NCBI RefSeq assembly: GCF_001039355.2
Contig: NW_019775543.1
Span: 1 to 50,181 of the forward strand
Direction: 5' to 3'
Source of the DNA: Lingula anatina
Taxonomy: Eukaryota > Brachiopoda > Lingulata > Lingulida > Lingulidae
DNA length: 50,181 bases
Shown piece after piece: positions 32,400 to 43,766 of the stretch. How positions within the stretch are numbered: the stretch's first letter is position 1; each line of letters begins with the position of its first letter. The translations under genes were made by a program, and so were the position numbers. Under the pieces are notes generated by a model. It worked only from the letters and a program-made list of their open reading frames with translations. It was not told the origin of the DNA and did no database searches.

Positions 32400-32940
32400 A
32401 ATTTCAAGTTGTGGAGAACACTGTCAAGAAATATTAGTCTTACTCTTGTGGCAGGGGATACACAAATCGAAACTCGTGTTTGCGAGCCAATTTTCCATCA
32501 AACTAGATCGTTTCAAAATCAAAGAATCTGTTCGAGTAGCGCCGATACATGACGATTTTTTGTTAGGCCACAACCTAATCACCCAGTTTAATGCGAGCAA
32601 GCATTGCAATTTGGGTTATATTCAAATAGAAGGGCGCGACATACCAATGCAACAAATGGAGTGCACAAGAGATAAAGATAGCTTTGGTTAGTGTGTCAAG
32701 AAATGTGGTAGTACCCCTAACTTCAGCACTTAGGATAACGTGCGAGATCAATGAAAAGTTAGAAAAATACATCGTCCAAGGTAAAGAAAGAAGAGGGACT
32801 ACTAATACCGAGATCTGTCTTGTCTGAAAATTCAAAACCAGTCGTGTGCCTCGTAAACCCATCTGATCAATACAAAAAATTATAAAGGGCTCATGTGGTC
32901 GCTACAGCTTGCAAAGTTTTGGAAATTTTTGAAAACCCTG
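32400..32940 (+). pseudogene. LTR retrotransposon (Gypsy-like) pol remnant: protease end and spacer
   Basis: The first frame (to 32691) ends in a retropepsin-like C-terminal section around VAPIHDDFLLGHNLI, matching the 'DD.LLG' flap-distal block of Gypsy-type proteases. The DTG active site itself was not found. Two further frames carry the linker that usually separates protease from reverse transcriptase (RNVVVPLTS, then PRSVLSENSKPVVCLVNPSD, then ATACKVLEIFENP). At least two frameshifts and one stop interrupt it. No LTRs or reverse transcriptase were recognised nearby. Confidence 0.55.
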
Positions 32941-35210
32941 TTTCGCACTTCGGTTTACATCTAGTGGGAGGGGGGTCTAGTAAAACTGATCAATCATGTG
33001 CCAAGATGGGCCATCACAAGTGAGTGAGTTAGGCCAGGTGGAGACAGCATGCCCCCTGCAGGAGATCGTCTACATTGTGACATCATAACTGTCACACATC
33101 CATTGTCTCAGATCTCCCACTCCGAATCGGACATGTCAAGATCGACGATCCCAAATATTCTGTCAAAGAGCCTAACAATAGCCAGTGATCACTCACCAAT
33201 TCAGTAAGTAGACACAGTGAATACTTCAAATTGTATGAATTCCTAACATACAAAGCCATAACAACACTCCAGTTGGAGGACTATGACTTAATAGAGAGAT
33301 AAAGATACTTGATAGGACGAAGTGAACACTACAAAAATCCCCACAAATAACTTTTATAGTTAGGAAAAGACAACACAGAAACCCTATTGCTCCTTAATTC
33401 TGCTAGAACTTTTTACGTTTTACCTAAGATGTTTCCAGGAATCCAGATCTACTGTATAACACCTATAACACCAGGATCACCGGATCCCTTTATCTATCCT
33501 CTACCTGTTGTCTCTGAAGCTCCTTCCTCTCTCTCTCTCTCTCTCTCTCTCTCAAAAGCCCCGCCCAACTGTCGCTTTCAATCCCAAGACTTCCGGTACC
33601 AGATCACTGCAACAAAGTACTCACCTTTCTGTCATCAAGAATGTCTTTGCATGCACTTAAAAAGATTCCAGAATCGTGGAATGTCCTAATGTTTCAGATC
33701 AAACTTTTATGGTAACTCAAAAATATATCTTGTCCTTGGTATAACGTTATTTAATAACGTGTAAAATTTTCCCGCTCCACCTAAGCCCGACTAAGTAGGT
33801 CAAAGAAAACCCGCAGTGAATACTGGGTCGCATCTCGGCACATCCGGTCACATAAAGCGCCGCTGTTTTACTCTGAGTCCAAGTTATTATATCTTTTGAT
33901 CTTTCATTTAATGATATTATTGATTATTGATTGAGAATACATTTTCACAAAAAGGCAATTAAAAATTTTTAATTGTTATTATTATTATTTTCTTTTGGCT
34001 TCAACTTTTGATGGATCTCAACTAACACAACGCTCAATTTGAGCAAATGGAGCATTGAAGGACCTTCACATTTAGAGTTATTACCATTAAAAGTATAATA
34101 AACGTACTTGGAAATATTCTAAAGCCAATTTTTGCCTAAATATCCTGCAAAGCTACTAGTACCTGTATTTTACTTTTCTAGACTGCGCTAGTAGGCTTTA
34201 TATTAGGCCTACATATATGCGCGTTCATTTTTTTTTCAAAACGTCTGAATTTTTTCCTCAATTCCAAGTATATTTTCTCATTGCCTGGTAACGAAGGTTT
34301 TGTAAATGGCTTTCTAAGAGAATGTAGTTTTGTCGTGTTTCGTGTAAAACATTTGACTGTGCCCTATTAACATATCGTCCAGCTAATCATGAGGGCCCGC
34401 TGGGAAGGGGGAGGGGGGGGGGGAGTGATCACAATTCACGGCCACAGGAAATAAAATCATCAAATTACAAATCACATTAATTAATTAAAAACTTTATTCG
34501 TATCCCGTTGAAAATGCTAGTCTGGCGAGCTGAAAATAACTATCATCGACTATAATGACTTCGTTTCACTAGGGACGAGGGATACATAGAAACCCGCAAT
34601 TCACGATTCCCGGGAATGGGGTGCTTCACGGATAACGTTTATTAAAATAAGAACGCTGAGAGCATCTCAGGAAATGATAAGTGGCTTTCACGGATAAGGA
34701 AAATACCCAATGGGGCCTTCCGTCATTGTTTTAACTAAAATGAAGATTAATGACTAAAATATTTCAAAAGCATCAAACAACTAAAATTAATGATCTGCAG
34801 CAAAATACGCGACGGAGGATTTTTCAGTTAAAAGTCGGGCGGCACCGCGAAAATAGCTGCAAGTTATTTATTGCTTGTTTAAGATAAACATTCTACATAT
34901 TTTCTGAGACGTTAGACATTATACTTGCTTCCTAACAAGTTCCTAATATTTTTTTTTAACTTTATTGAAAATAATCTTATGGGCGAATGTGAGATGGTGT
35001 TGTGAGCGACAGTAACGAAGGTTTGGGCTGGATTAAACGTGATTAACACTAATAAAAAATCCACAGGTAATTACAAAAGCATTTTATTTCAACAGCTTTG
35101 ACATGGATAAACAATAAAATGTAAAAAAACTGTTTGAAAAGTGAAAGTTACTGAAAGTTACAGGGTGAGGGGGGGGTATACTACAAAAGTACCGAAGGCC
35201 CCTTCTACTC
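32941..35210. other. Non-coding stretch
   Basis: Contains a CT microsatellite (about 33533-33552) and a G-rich run (34406-34422). The frame at 33387-33689 runs through the microsatellite and has no recognisable domain. No gene supported. Confidence 0.4.
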
Positions 35211-35224
35211 TTTCCCCCTGAGAA

Positions 35225-35290
35225 ACAGTCCCGCACAAAATGGCGCGAACTGCGCATGCTCACGATTTCGTGGAAAACACTCTATTAAGC
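35225..35290 (+). promoter_or_regulatory. Promoter-like motif pair (YY1-type and NRF1-like)
   Basis: AAAATGGCG followed within 10 bases by TGCGCATGCTCA resembles a YY1 site and an NRF1 half-palindrome, a combination seen at housekeeping promoters in animals. The frame starting here (MARTAHAHDF) is 88 codons and not recognised. No downstream exon was identified, so this is a weak call. Confidence 0.25.
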
Positions 35291-36533
35291 CTCCCTGCCC
35301 TCTCTGTACTTCACAGCCATAATGCAACCACGACTTTGTTAATGTGGTTCAAAGTCCAATATAATATCGATTATATTCTCTATATTATCAAACATTATCC
35401 TATCCTAATTTCCACTCCATCATTTCAACGAACAATACGCATATATATTTACCATAACGATATTTTTTATACAGTTAGGGGTGGGTATTTGGTGAAGGAC
35501 AATTAAATTATATATATATTGATTTGAATAACAATATTTTTAAGCGATGAGCTTTGAACATTTCTGTTTTCGAATTCCTAACAAAAATCATCAAGATAAG
35601 CCATCTGAGGTCGGACCGAGTTTGATTGGAAAAGCAGTGGCCACTCTACAGTATATAGGATCACGTGCCTTGTACTTTCGCCTGCAAGTTCAAAGAATAA
35701 AAATGAGAAATTCAGTAATAAAAGCCAGCATTTCAGATATCAACAGAGACAAAAATGCGCTTAGAAGAAAGTACATGTAGAAACTATGGTAGAGATATAA
35801 ACGATAGTATATAAATAACAAATATACAACTGTAGACCTGGTATACCCAGTCATGAATTTTGGCCCTTGTCTTCTTTTCTGACCGGTCCTTTATGCCCCT
35901 ATTCCACACCGACTATTAATTAATTTAAGAAATCGTGCGGAATCGTGAAACTTTCCACATTTCTTGTAGAAATCTTGTCCCAGCTTGGTTTTCACTTCCA
36001 AAAATGATGTTCAACATAGAGCATCTATAGTACTGACCCTGGAACTGTGGTATGAACATAAACTGGTGATAATAACAAGAGTGGTTCGAAACTTATGTGC
36101 CAATTTCACGATCTCTCAAGAATTGCAAGAACTGACTGAGAATTTTAATTCGTAGTCGGGGTGGAGAAGGGGCATTATACACATCTATAGATGTTATTTG
36201 ACTGTGGCGATATGCGGTTTGAGGAGTGCTCTCACTTATGTAAATATTTGATTATGCATGCAAATATAAAGAGCACAAGATGATACCCGTCACATCAATC
36301 ATTGAATCATAATAAGATATCAGTATACACAGGTTACATGTATCTTTATATGCTATATTTTGTGTGTATTTAATCACACTTGCCCTGAGTCAAAGATTTT
36401 GTGACTTTAAGAAAAATAATTAAAAAAATAAAAGATAAAAGGACTGAGTGGGAATAGAACCCAATCCGCAACGTTTGACAGCTAAGGTCGTTACCAGGGC
36501 CTGCTACCTGATGTAGTGTTACTGACAATATAT
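35291..36533. other. Non-coding stretch, no gene recognised
   Basis: A 77-codon frame at 35547-35780 (+) has protein-like composition but no recognisable domain. A stretch near 36440-36530, read on the minus strand, has a tRNA-like B box (GGGTTCTATTCC) and may be the head of a tRNA-derived SINE. I could not complete a cloverleaf. Confidence 0.3.
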
Positions 36534-36740
36534 CAGGGGCGGATAGAGGATTATTTGAAGGGGGGAGGGGGAGAGAATCCACAGATGCGAAGCCCCCCCC
36601 CCCCCCCTTGGCTGATAACTGTATTTTAGAAAGTCATTTGGTGCGGTTTGGAAGGATGATTCAGCTAGTCAAAATTCTAATTTCAAGCGGGGACCGTGGG
36701 CGTGATTTTTTTAAGAAATCGAAGGGGGGTCAGGACCCTA
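36534..36740 (+). mobile_element. hAT-type MITE, 3'-truncated copy
   Basis: Starts CAGGGGCGGATAGAGGATTATTTGAAGG in two recognisable blocks (CAGGGGCGGAT, then GGATTATTTGAAGG) and continues with GATGCGAAGCC, then AGCTAGTCAAAATTCTAATTTC as in 3640-3919. The right end is not found, so no target duplication can be read. Confidence 0.55.
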
Positions 36741-37554
36741 ACTTACAACTGCCACAACTATTACATCTACAATACGTGCTCAAAAACAATATCGGGGATA
36801 TCTATTACCATTATTATTGGGAAAATATGTCCGACTAGGACATCGATAGCTTTCTGCAGGACTTAATATACTGAGTAATAGGTGTCCGCAGGACTTTAAA
36901 TCCCAGGAAGTTTTTTTTTCCCCCAGGGCATGCGTTTTTAGGAATGGCGGACCTACAGTACTTGTAAAAATCAAGGCATAGCATATAGAGATCAGTGCGT
37001 TTAATATGGAAATGTCTAGATCACTTAAATCACAATGATTGTCACATACACATTCAATCCACTCAATAAATCTACACTTGCGTATGTAGAAGATAAGGCA
37101 ACCTAAATGCATAAATATATTTTCTGTACCAAGTAGGCTTACGTGTACATACAACCCTTAACTATTCGAAATCATATAAAGCTACTCAATCAACTCACCA
37201 GTGTATTCATAGAAAGAACACCTTCTTACCAGGTTACCTACGTGCCAACTAATACTTAAGATAGGTACGTGTTTGAGTTACCTGTCCTCCCGGTTGATAA
37301 AACGATCATATCACGTGATATGAAAAAAAAGTGGACAAATTAACACGAGCACACGAGGTGAAGGTCAAGGTTGTCCGACTTCAAAGTGTGTGCCTGATCT
37401 TTATGATTCTGTTTGATCAAGTTACGACCTAACCTCTTTAATGTAGCATACAGGCCATTTAATCAGCGGCATTTCTGGGTCATGGCATTATCAACTGTGA
37501 CCAAGTTTTGCTGTTAACGCGAGGTAGTTTACGCAATTCTGTTACAATCTTTCA
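36741..37554. other. Non-coding stretch
   Basis: No gene recognised. A segment at about 37342-37375 is an imperfect inverted copy of 40625-40663. Confidence 0.35.
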
Positions 37555-37785
37555 TGTAATTTATTAGCTACTTTTGAAGTGGTTCCCGCGCCGCTTCCTC
37601 TTCATTTCTATCTCTACATCACGCAATTTCCAGCGTCTTTCTTCCGTTTACATTACACCCAGTTGTGTAAGTATCAAAATCCTGAGCATGTCAATCAACT
37701 CAGTTACTCTACAAAACACTCCCCGCTCCTTATTCAATCATAGCTGTCAATTACTAACATTACACATACAAAATTACTATGTTTT
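37555..37785 (+). repeat. Dispersed repeat, partner of 27380-27600
   Basis: Matches the 27.4-kb copy in landmarks CATTTCTATCTCTAC, TTTACATTACAC and CTGTCAATTACTAACATTAC, with several small indels. Confidence 0.6.
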
Positions 37786-38225
37786 TCAGTCTTTCAGTAT
37801 TTTATTCCCTGCTTCACCCCTCTTTATCCAATTAGTTTATGATATTATATAGATATGATTTATGATTAAACAGATGTTCCCTATCTCAACTGCATCATGT
37901 ACAGCATATGAAAATTATAGAAACTCGAAAAAAAAGTATCGAAAAAGGTGAAGGAATATAGCTCGTATATATACAGCAGCAATAGTATAAAGTTCGAGTG
38001 TTGTAAATATACGGCACATCAAAATTTCATGAATACATAATGGACGAAAACACATATCGTCGCTTTTCCTGTTTATCAGATTTACACAATTTAGAAGAAA
38101 AAAGTTATAAATATTTAGTTTACGGGCTTTGGGAGGGGTGGGCATTGTGGAACTATGTAAAGAAAAGCTGTCTAATTGATATCTCAGTCAAGGAAAAAAA
38201 AAGCTCACATAGCCCTGGGCAGTGA
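37786..38225. other. Non-coding stretch
   Basis: Only short AT-rich frames. Nothing supported. Confidence 0.35.
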
Positions 38226-38412
38226 CAAAATTGGCCCCTCTAACCTTCGGAATACTGAACCCTCGGAACAGTGGTCGATTTAAGAACTTGGCTCGCCTTA
38301 TATTCCCAGGGTATATTGTTCATTGTTCCAAGGGTCCGATATTCCGAAGGGTAGAGGGCCCGATAATTCGAATGATTTTAGGTCCGAGGATCCCTGTTCC
38401 GAAGGAGATTTT
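38226..38412 (+). repeat. Degenerate array built on TTCGGAA/TTCCGAA
   Basis: The heptamer-like core appears repeatedly in both orientations (CCTTCGGAATACTGAACCCT, CCCTCGGAACAG, ATATTCCGAAGGG, ATAATTCGAA, GTTCCGAAGG). It is separated by GGGTCCGA/GGGCCCGAT spacers. The 87-codon frame over this region is a by-product of the repeats. A second cluster lies at 40005-40080. Confidence 0.6.
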
Positions 38413-39314
38413 TGCAGTTATTAATGCGAAAGCTGCGCTTAAACGCAGTGATGATTATGCTGCTCTGCTTGCACAACGCGGATGAAAATATGTTGTGCTC
38501 TCTCTCCTTTTTTTTATTTTATTTTTTTTAGATAACGATTCCCGTCAACAAATAATTCCGCCTCGATTCCCTACCACAATTGTGGATCCGATTTGAGCAG
38601 CCAAACTAGTATCAGTAGTAAGATTGTAACTAATGAGTGCAAGCGTAGTTTTGGGTTCATTTTTTTTTCTATTCTTACTTTGATGTTTAGGGATTAGACA
38701 AGGAAAAGGGCAAACTTCCAATTGCAAGGTTTGCCCTTATTCCTTAGATCTATGCTTGTACTTATCCAATATGCCTAGGAAATCAATATACCAGCACCCT
38801 TCCCATGAAAGTCGTTTCCGCCATTTGCAAATCTACTGAGAAATTAACTAATCAAATCGAAATATATGGCTTTGACATATTCCATCTTTTTCTATCTCGA
38901 AAACAATTTCTACACTTGTTGACTCTTCAACAAATATAGTCTATACTCAGTAACTTCCTTTTTTTTTTTTTACTCATTTGATTCCCCGTTAATTATTAAT
39001 AGCAATTTGTGAAGGTGTAAGCCATTTGCTTTACAACAATATGTTTATGAGTAGCTCTTTAAATAATATTTTCTGTTAATGTTAACCCTAAACACCTGAA
39101 AGCCAAGCACATACACCCTACATATATTTAGCCGTTAAAAGCGTCCTCTGCTGAACGTGCACGTACACAGCAACCACACGCGTTGAAAAAATGAGACAAA
39201 ACAGACGCTGCCTTTAGGAGCTAAATACTGCTTTTACAGTGTATTCCAATCATTATTCAGTCATTTTTCGAATCATGTAATCTTGAAAATATTGTAGGAA
39301 AAATTACTCAGTCG

Positions 39315-39358
<44 letters not shown>

Positions 39359-40004
39359 ACTATAATATCAAATATGGCCGTCCCCCTTGAATATTCTCCA
39401 CGGAATATAGACAGCAACTTTGAAGTGGGTCGCCATATTTGACCCTCGAACTAGTTAGTCCCCTATTCTGAATGGGGCCAATACTACTTCCGAATGTACA
39501 TGATTGGAAAAATGTCATAAAAACAAATAATAACAATAAAATGACAATAATGAACCACCCCAGGGACGGCTAGTCACTAAACACACAAATGAACTATTTA
39601 CTGAATCGACAACTTCTCACTTTTATATTACTATTGGTGGAAATAAAATAGAATTGCTTTACTTAAATTGCTACTGCTATTTCGTGTGGTTTAGACACGT
39701 AATAACATCTGTTAAAATCATATCGCTTCGACTCACTCAAAAACTCAAACCAAATCAAACCCAAGAAAAAATTAACCAGTCAAAAAGAATAAACATGAGA
39801 TGATGAATTACCCGATAAAATGATATAAGCATTAGCCAGTAGCCAATTTGGCGTTTGAGAAGTCCAAGGCAATGCTATCTAATCCATTCGCTCCAAATGC
39901 GTTTGGTGCACAGACTGCGTAACTCATTTTTATGCTGCTCCATCCTGCGCCATTTTCTTTTCAGCAAGGACCATCAGCATACACTGAAATATGTATGACA
40001 GCAG
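38413..40004. other. Non-coding stretch with poly-A tract
   Basis: A run of 41 A lies at 39317-39357. It is isolated, with no LINE-like coding sequence immediately upstream. No gene supported. Confidence 0.4.
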
Positions 40005-40080
40005 AGATTCAGAATAGCGGACCTTCGGAATAGAAGTCCCTCGGAACAATAAAACTTCGGAACAAAAGTCCCTCGAAAAA
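40005..40080 (+). repeat. Second TTCGGAA cluster
   Basis: CCTTCGGAATAGAAGTCCCT, CCTCGGAACAATAAA and CTTCGGAACAAAAGTCCCTC repeat the same core as 38226-38412. Confidence 0.6.
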
Positions 40081-40451
40081 AAAAACTCTTTGCATATAGA
40101 TTAGCAAAGCTCTCGATATTGCTGAAAATAGCCGTCGCTTCAGCCAGTGTGCACGCGCAACCCAGAATCTGCGGACATACTGTTTTAGCTCTTCGTATTT
40201 TCATGTGGATTTTTGTCATCAGTTGATGTGATTAAACGATATGTAACAAAAAGAAGCTGGAATATCTAGGGATTCGGAATTTCAAGGTTAGTTGTCATAA
40301 GAAGATTTAGAACGGTAAAATAGAACATTTATCGACGCGGGTGATTGCAAATGGCGTCCCAAATTTTCTGTTTAAAGTTTTCTGTGAGAATTTTAAATTC
40401 TACAATGTTATAAAAAAATCACATAAACCAAGAAAACTGGGTTTCTGGCAG

Positions 40452-40453
<2 letters not shown>

Positions 40454-40525
<72 letters not shown>
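40454..40525. repeat. Compound (CT)n(AT)n microsatellite upstream of A2
   Basis: About 23 CT repeats followed by about 12 AT repeats, some 230 bp before the start codon of the downstream gene. It may lie in an intron or promoter. Confidence 0.9.
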
Positions 40526-40757
40526 GTAAATACAGGTTTGTCCATTTTTAGAGCTCGGTGAATTAAATATCTAGCACTCGCATTTCGTGTCAAGTATTTC
40601 AAAATTGCTACGATGATTTTTTTCACCTTCAACCTTGACCTTCTCCTCGTTTGCTCGTGTTTAGAGAGGTAAACAGGTGGGCTTTATATTGTTATCAAAA
40701 TAAGATGTGTTCGGGTCCTTAATCTTGGTATTGGTATTTATATTCACAGACTGCAAT

Positions 40758-42020
40758 ATGGTGCCGATTAAACAGGTGAAATATTTGGCTGTAACCGTTG
40801 TCCTTGTCGGCTTCGGCTTCTTCCTGACAGAAAGACGCTTGCTTCATCGCTCGCCGGCCACAACAGACAAACGCACGCCGGAGACTCCCCCGAAAGTGGT
40901 GATTTGGAGTAGTGACTTTCACATCTCACCTATCAAGGACGTGACAAATCTGCTGAAACCTCTTGGTGTTAAAGTAATCGACAAGAGTCTCTCGGGCGCG
41001 TGTACCAAAACGTGTGCGCAAGGATTAAGAGTGCTCAACCGAAACAATGGGATGTCTATGAGCGAGGAGCTACAGAGAGAGTTCTACAAGAGTTACAAAG
41101 ACGACCCCGAGATGCAGTCCGTTGACGCTTTCGTATGTAACCATCCAGCAGCGATGTGTGAAACTTTCATGCCGTTTAATAAGACTATATTGGTTATAGC
41201 GTCCACGAGGTACGAGTTGGGAAGATTTGAGCCGGAGCGCTGGAAAAAATGGAATGAGAATCTTATCAAGATTTCTAAAGACCGGCGTAATGTAGTCGCT
41301 GGTAATAATCTGTATGATGCAGAATATATACGTTACTTTACAGGAATTAATACCACTGTTCTCGAGAGTTACTGTGATGTTGGTGAGACGTACACTCACT
41401 CAAAAGTGACGAGGCGTGAATATCTCTTGGCGCCGTGTCATGTTGGCCACTTTGAGACGTCGTTTTTAGAGAGGTTTAAGAAAGCCGTTTCCAAGAAGAC
41501 GTCTAAAGTTCAACTTGAAAAGTTAAGGAGTCTATACAGTCGTTATAAATATAGTGATCTCACCCACCACCCCGGCATTGTGTACATACCGTACCAAGTA
41601 TCCGTAATGTCTCTGTTTGAACAATACAGGATGGGCATCCCGCTTTTCTTCCCGTCTTTAGATCTTCTTACAGAATGGCAGAAAAAGGACCACGTCCTCA
41701 ACGAACGCACATGGGATATGGTCTCCGGCAAAATCCCACAGCGTTCCCACATCCAAGGTGTCCTTAATGCTTCTGTTCCAGACCCCAACAATGAGGTCGA
41801 CGGAGATGCCATCAAGTACTGGTTAAGATTTTCTGATTTCTATCAGTGGCCACATATTACGTATTACAATTCAATCGAGGACTTGGTGGACAAGTTACAG
41901 ACGGCAGACCTGGCGGGCATCAGCAGGAAAATGAAGGAACATAACGTGGAAGTGAAAGAAAAGCTTTTGAACCAATGGAGGGGCATTCTGTCCCGTACGA
42001 AATCTTTAACTGGGCTGTAA
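40758..42020 (+). CDS. Putative glycosyltransferase-like type II membrane protein, family A copy 2 (A2)
   Basis: The frame is open from 40707, but a good splice acceptor (TATTTATATTCACAG) ends just before ACTGCAATATG. I therefore place the start at the ATG at 40758 (MVPIKQVKYLAVTVVLVGF), giving 420 residues. A hydrophobic anchor at residues about 8-22 is followed by TERRLLHR and the luminal domain. Conserved blocks are VVIWSSDFHISPIKDVTNLL, GACTKTCAQG, VCNHPAAMC, APCHVGHFE, IPYQVSVMSLFEQYRMGIPL, FFPSLDLLTEW and FSDFYQWPHITYYNS. Relative to A1 it is about 90% identical in the luminal part. It has a shorter loop at VSGKIPQRS and ends slightly further (TKSLTGL). It lies on the opposite strand from A1, 34 kb away. 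The reaction is unknown; a Golgi sugar-transfer role is inferred from topology and fold-like pattern. Confidence 0.75.
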   Translation: MVPIKQVKYLAVTVVLVGFGFFLTERRLLHRSPATTDKRTPETPPKVVIWSSDFHISPIKDVTNLLKPLGVKVIDKSLSGACTKTCAQGLRVLNRNNGMSMSEELQREFYKSYKDDPEMQSVDAFVCNHPAAMCETFMPFNKTILVIASTRYELGRFEPERWKKWNENLIKISKDRRNVVAGNNLYDAEYIRYFTGINTTVLESYCDVGETYTHSKVTRREYLLAPCHVGHFETSFLERFKKAVSKKTSKVQLEKLRSLYSRYKYSDLTHHPGIVYIPYQVSVMSLFEQYRMGIPLFFPSLDLLTEWQKKDHVLNERTWDMVSGKIPQRSHIQGVLNASVPDPNNEVDGDAIKYWLRFSDFYQWPHITYYNSIEDLVDKLQTADLAGISRKMKEHNVEVKEKLLNQWRGILSRTKSLTGL

Positions 42021-42208
42021 ATCAAACAACTACATTCCCTCGGTTGGACGGTAAAAGATTACTCATTGTATGTGATTTCCCTACAAGACACTATTATGAT
42101 AGTGCGTGTACATTTCATTAAAACTTTTCATCTAGAAATAAGGTGCGTAGTAGTATATATCGGCACAGTCTCTAACTTGCTTTTTTACTACTTTTTAATG
42201 CTTGTAAG
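42021..42208 (+). other. 3' flank of A2
   Basis: Short AT-rich sequence between the stop codon and a LINE tail. No AATAAA is seen before the LINE. ATTAAA at about 42118 is a possible polyadenylation signal. Confidence 0.35.
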
Positions 42209-42547
42209 GCAAGATTGGTGTCATATGGTGACAAAGCTTTTAAAATTGTAGCACTTAGAGAATGGAATAATTTACCCATCAATCTTAGACAAATTGACCC
42301 TGGACATTTCAAAAAGGAACTTAAAACCCACCTTTTTTATTATTTTTAAATAATTGTTTTAAGTTCATAGTTTTAATATTCACATCTTATCCATTTTATA
42401 TATCTATTTTTAGCTTAAATATGTTTTATTATCCTTTTCCTTATATTCATCTTATGACCATTGGTAATTTTTTCCCCTCTTCATTGTGAATTTAATCAAT
42501 TAAAAAAGTCTATTGAAAATACGTTGGATTTTTAGACTATAAATAAA

Positions 42548-42582
<35 letters not shown>
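42209..42582 (+). mobile_element. LINE 3' end with (ATT)n tail
   Basis: A 46-codon frame ending at 42349 reads VSYGDKAFKIVALREWNNLP, then KKELKTHLF. This is the standard 'YGDRAFSVAAPKLWNSLP..FKKxLKTHLF' ending of CR1/Jockey-type ORF2 proteins. It is followed by an AT-rich 3' UTR and a (ATT)n microsatellite at about 42548-42582, the usual LINE terminus. Everything upstream is missing. Confidence 0.75.
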
Positions 42583-42583
<1 letters not shown>

Positions 42584-43766
42584 GAATTCCTCCCAGGACC
42601 AGCTGGTAAGCCCCCCCCCCCCCCCCCCCAATCTTCCTACTGACAGGTCGGCTGGTCGTGTTTCTGTCACTTCCATTCTTCTAAATACCTTCTCATTGCT
42701 GACTTACATGTATACAGTTTCTGAAATCTTAAAAATTCCGCTGTTTTGTTTTTGCATTTACTCTCTTGCTAGCCTCTTTGTTAGAGATCAAGGGTTCTAT
42801 TACATAGACAAAATTGATTTAACATAACAGTTTAGGAACTTACAGCTGTCGTAATTTAGTAAATTTAGTAATTTTTCATATCTAGGATTGGATTCTTTCT
42901 CAGTTAAAGTACAGATGGCATTATGAACAGCAATAAAATAGTTAATTGTCTGTTTATTTATTCTAAGCAATTTTGTTTAATTTCATTTCTTTCGTTTGGA
43001 GTTGTTTTCTTGTAAGATTGAAAAAAATTTAAAGCTTGCAAAGAATAGCAAAAAATACAACAGTAGACTTGTAAATGAATCATAAAGTTTATATTCCCAG
43101 TGGATAAAGACGAGAAATGAAACAGTAAAAGAAATATAAATATTACATAAGAAAGTTTAACAGCTAGGTGTGGGGCATGCACTCTAATCAAAAAGAGAAT
43201 CATTTAACATTTTTAAATGTGAACAGATCTTCAGTGTAAGTCACCAGCAACGACCCAACCTTAACATAAGCATTGTCGGTGAAAAGTAAACAGGGAAACA
43301 CGGAGACGCCCTCCGACACAGAATGATTGTTCACCAATGAGAGAATGCAGAGGCCAGTGCGCATTTCTTAGTGATCAGTGGAGACAATAGTCTCGAAATC
43401 GAAATACAGGGTTTAAGTTTTTAAAACTTCTTTCATTTTGTAAATTGTATGAGAAAAACAGCTCAAAATGAATGGAAAATTAAGAGCATTGTTTCGTTAA
43501 AATACAAGCCTATAACTCATTAATAATGGGAAAGTAACAGGTAAATACATTTGGATTGACCAGAGCTGTGATAATGAATTTCATAATAAAGCTTATTTTT
43601 CTTCACAATACCTACGTTGATGTATTTTTTCAATAGAAGTAATTGTCAATGGTAGACAGAGTTGAAATCTTTGTTTCTTAAAAGTTATCTACCACAGGCC
43701 ATATTCTTAGCGAATTTAAAACTAACTGACACTTTCAAATTTTGAGTGTATTGGTTGCAATACCAA
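42583..43766. other. Non-coding stretch
   Basis: Contains a run of about 20 C at 42609-42629. Short frames only, nothing recognised. Confidence 0.4.

Noticed and set aside
33387-33689. 100-codon frame as a gene
   Set aside because: It runs through a CT microsatellite encoding poly(Ser-Leu) and lacks any recognisable domain.
36420-36530. tRNA-like B box and possible tRNA gene on the minus strand
   Set aside because: GGGTTCTATTCC fits a B box, but I could not build an acceptor stem or a full cloverleaf. At most it is the head of a decayed SINE.
38222-38485. 87-codon frame as a gene
   Set aside because: It is generated by the TTCGGAA-type repeats and has no protein-like features of its own.
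39317-39357. 41-A run as a retrocopy or LINE tail
   Set aside because: The upstream sequence shows no coding homology or target duplication that I can see. It may simply be a mononucleotide expansion.
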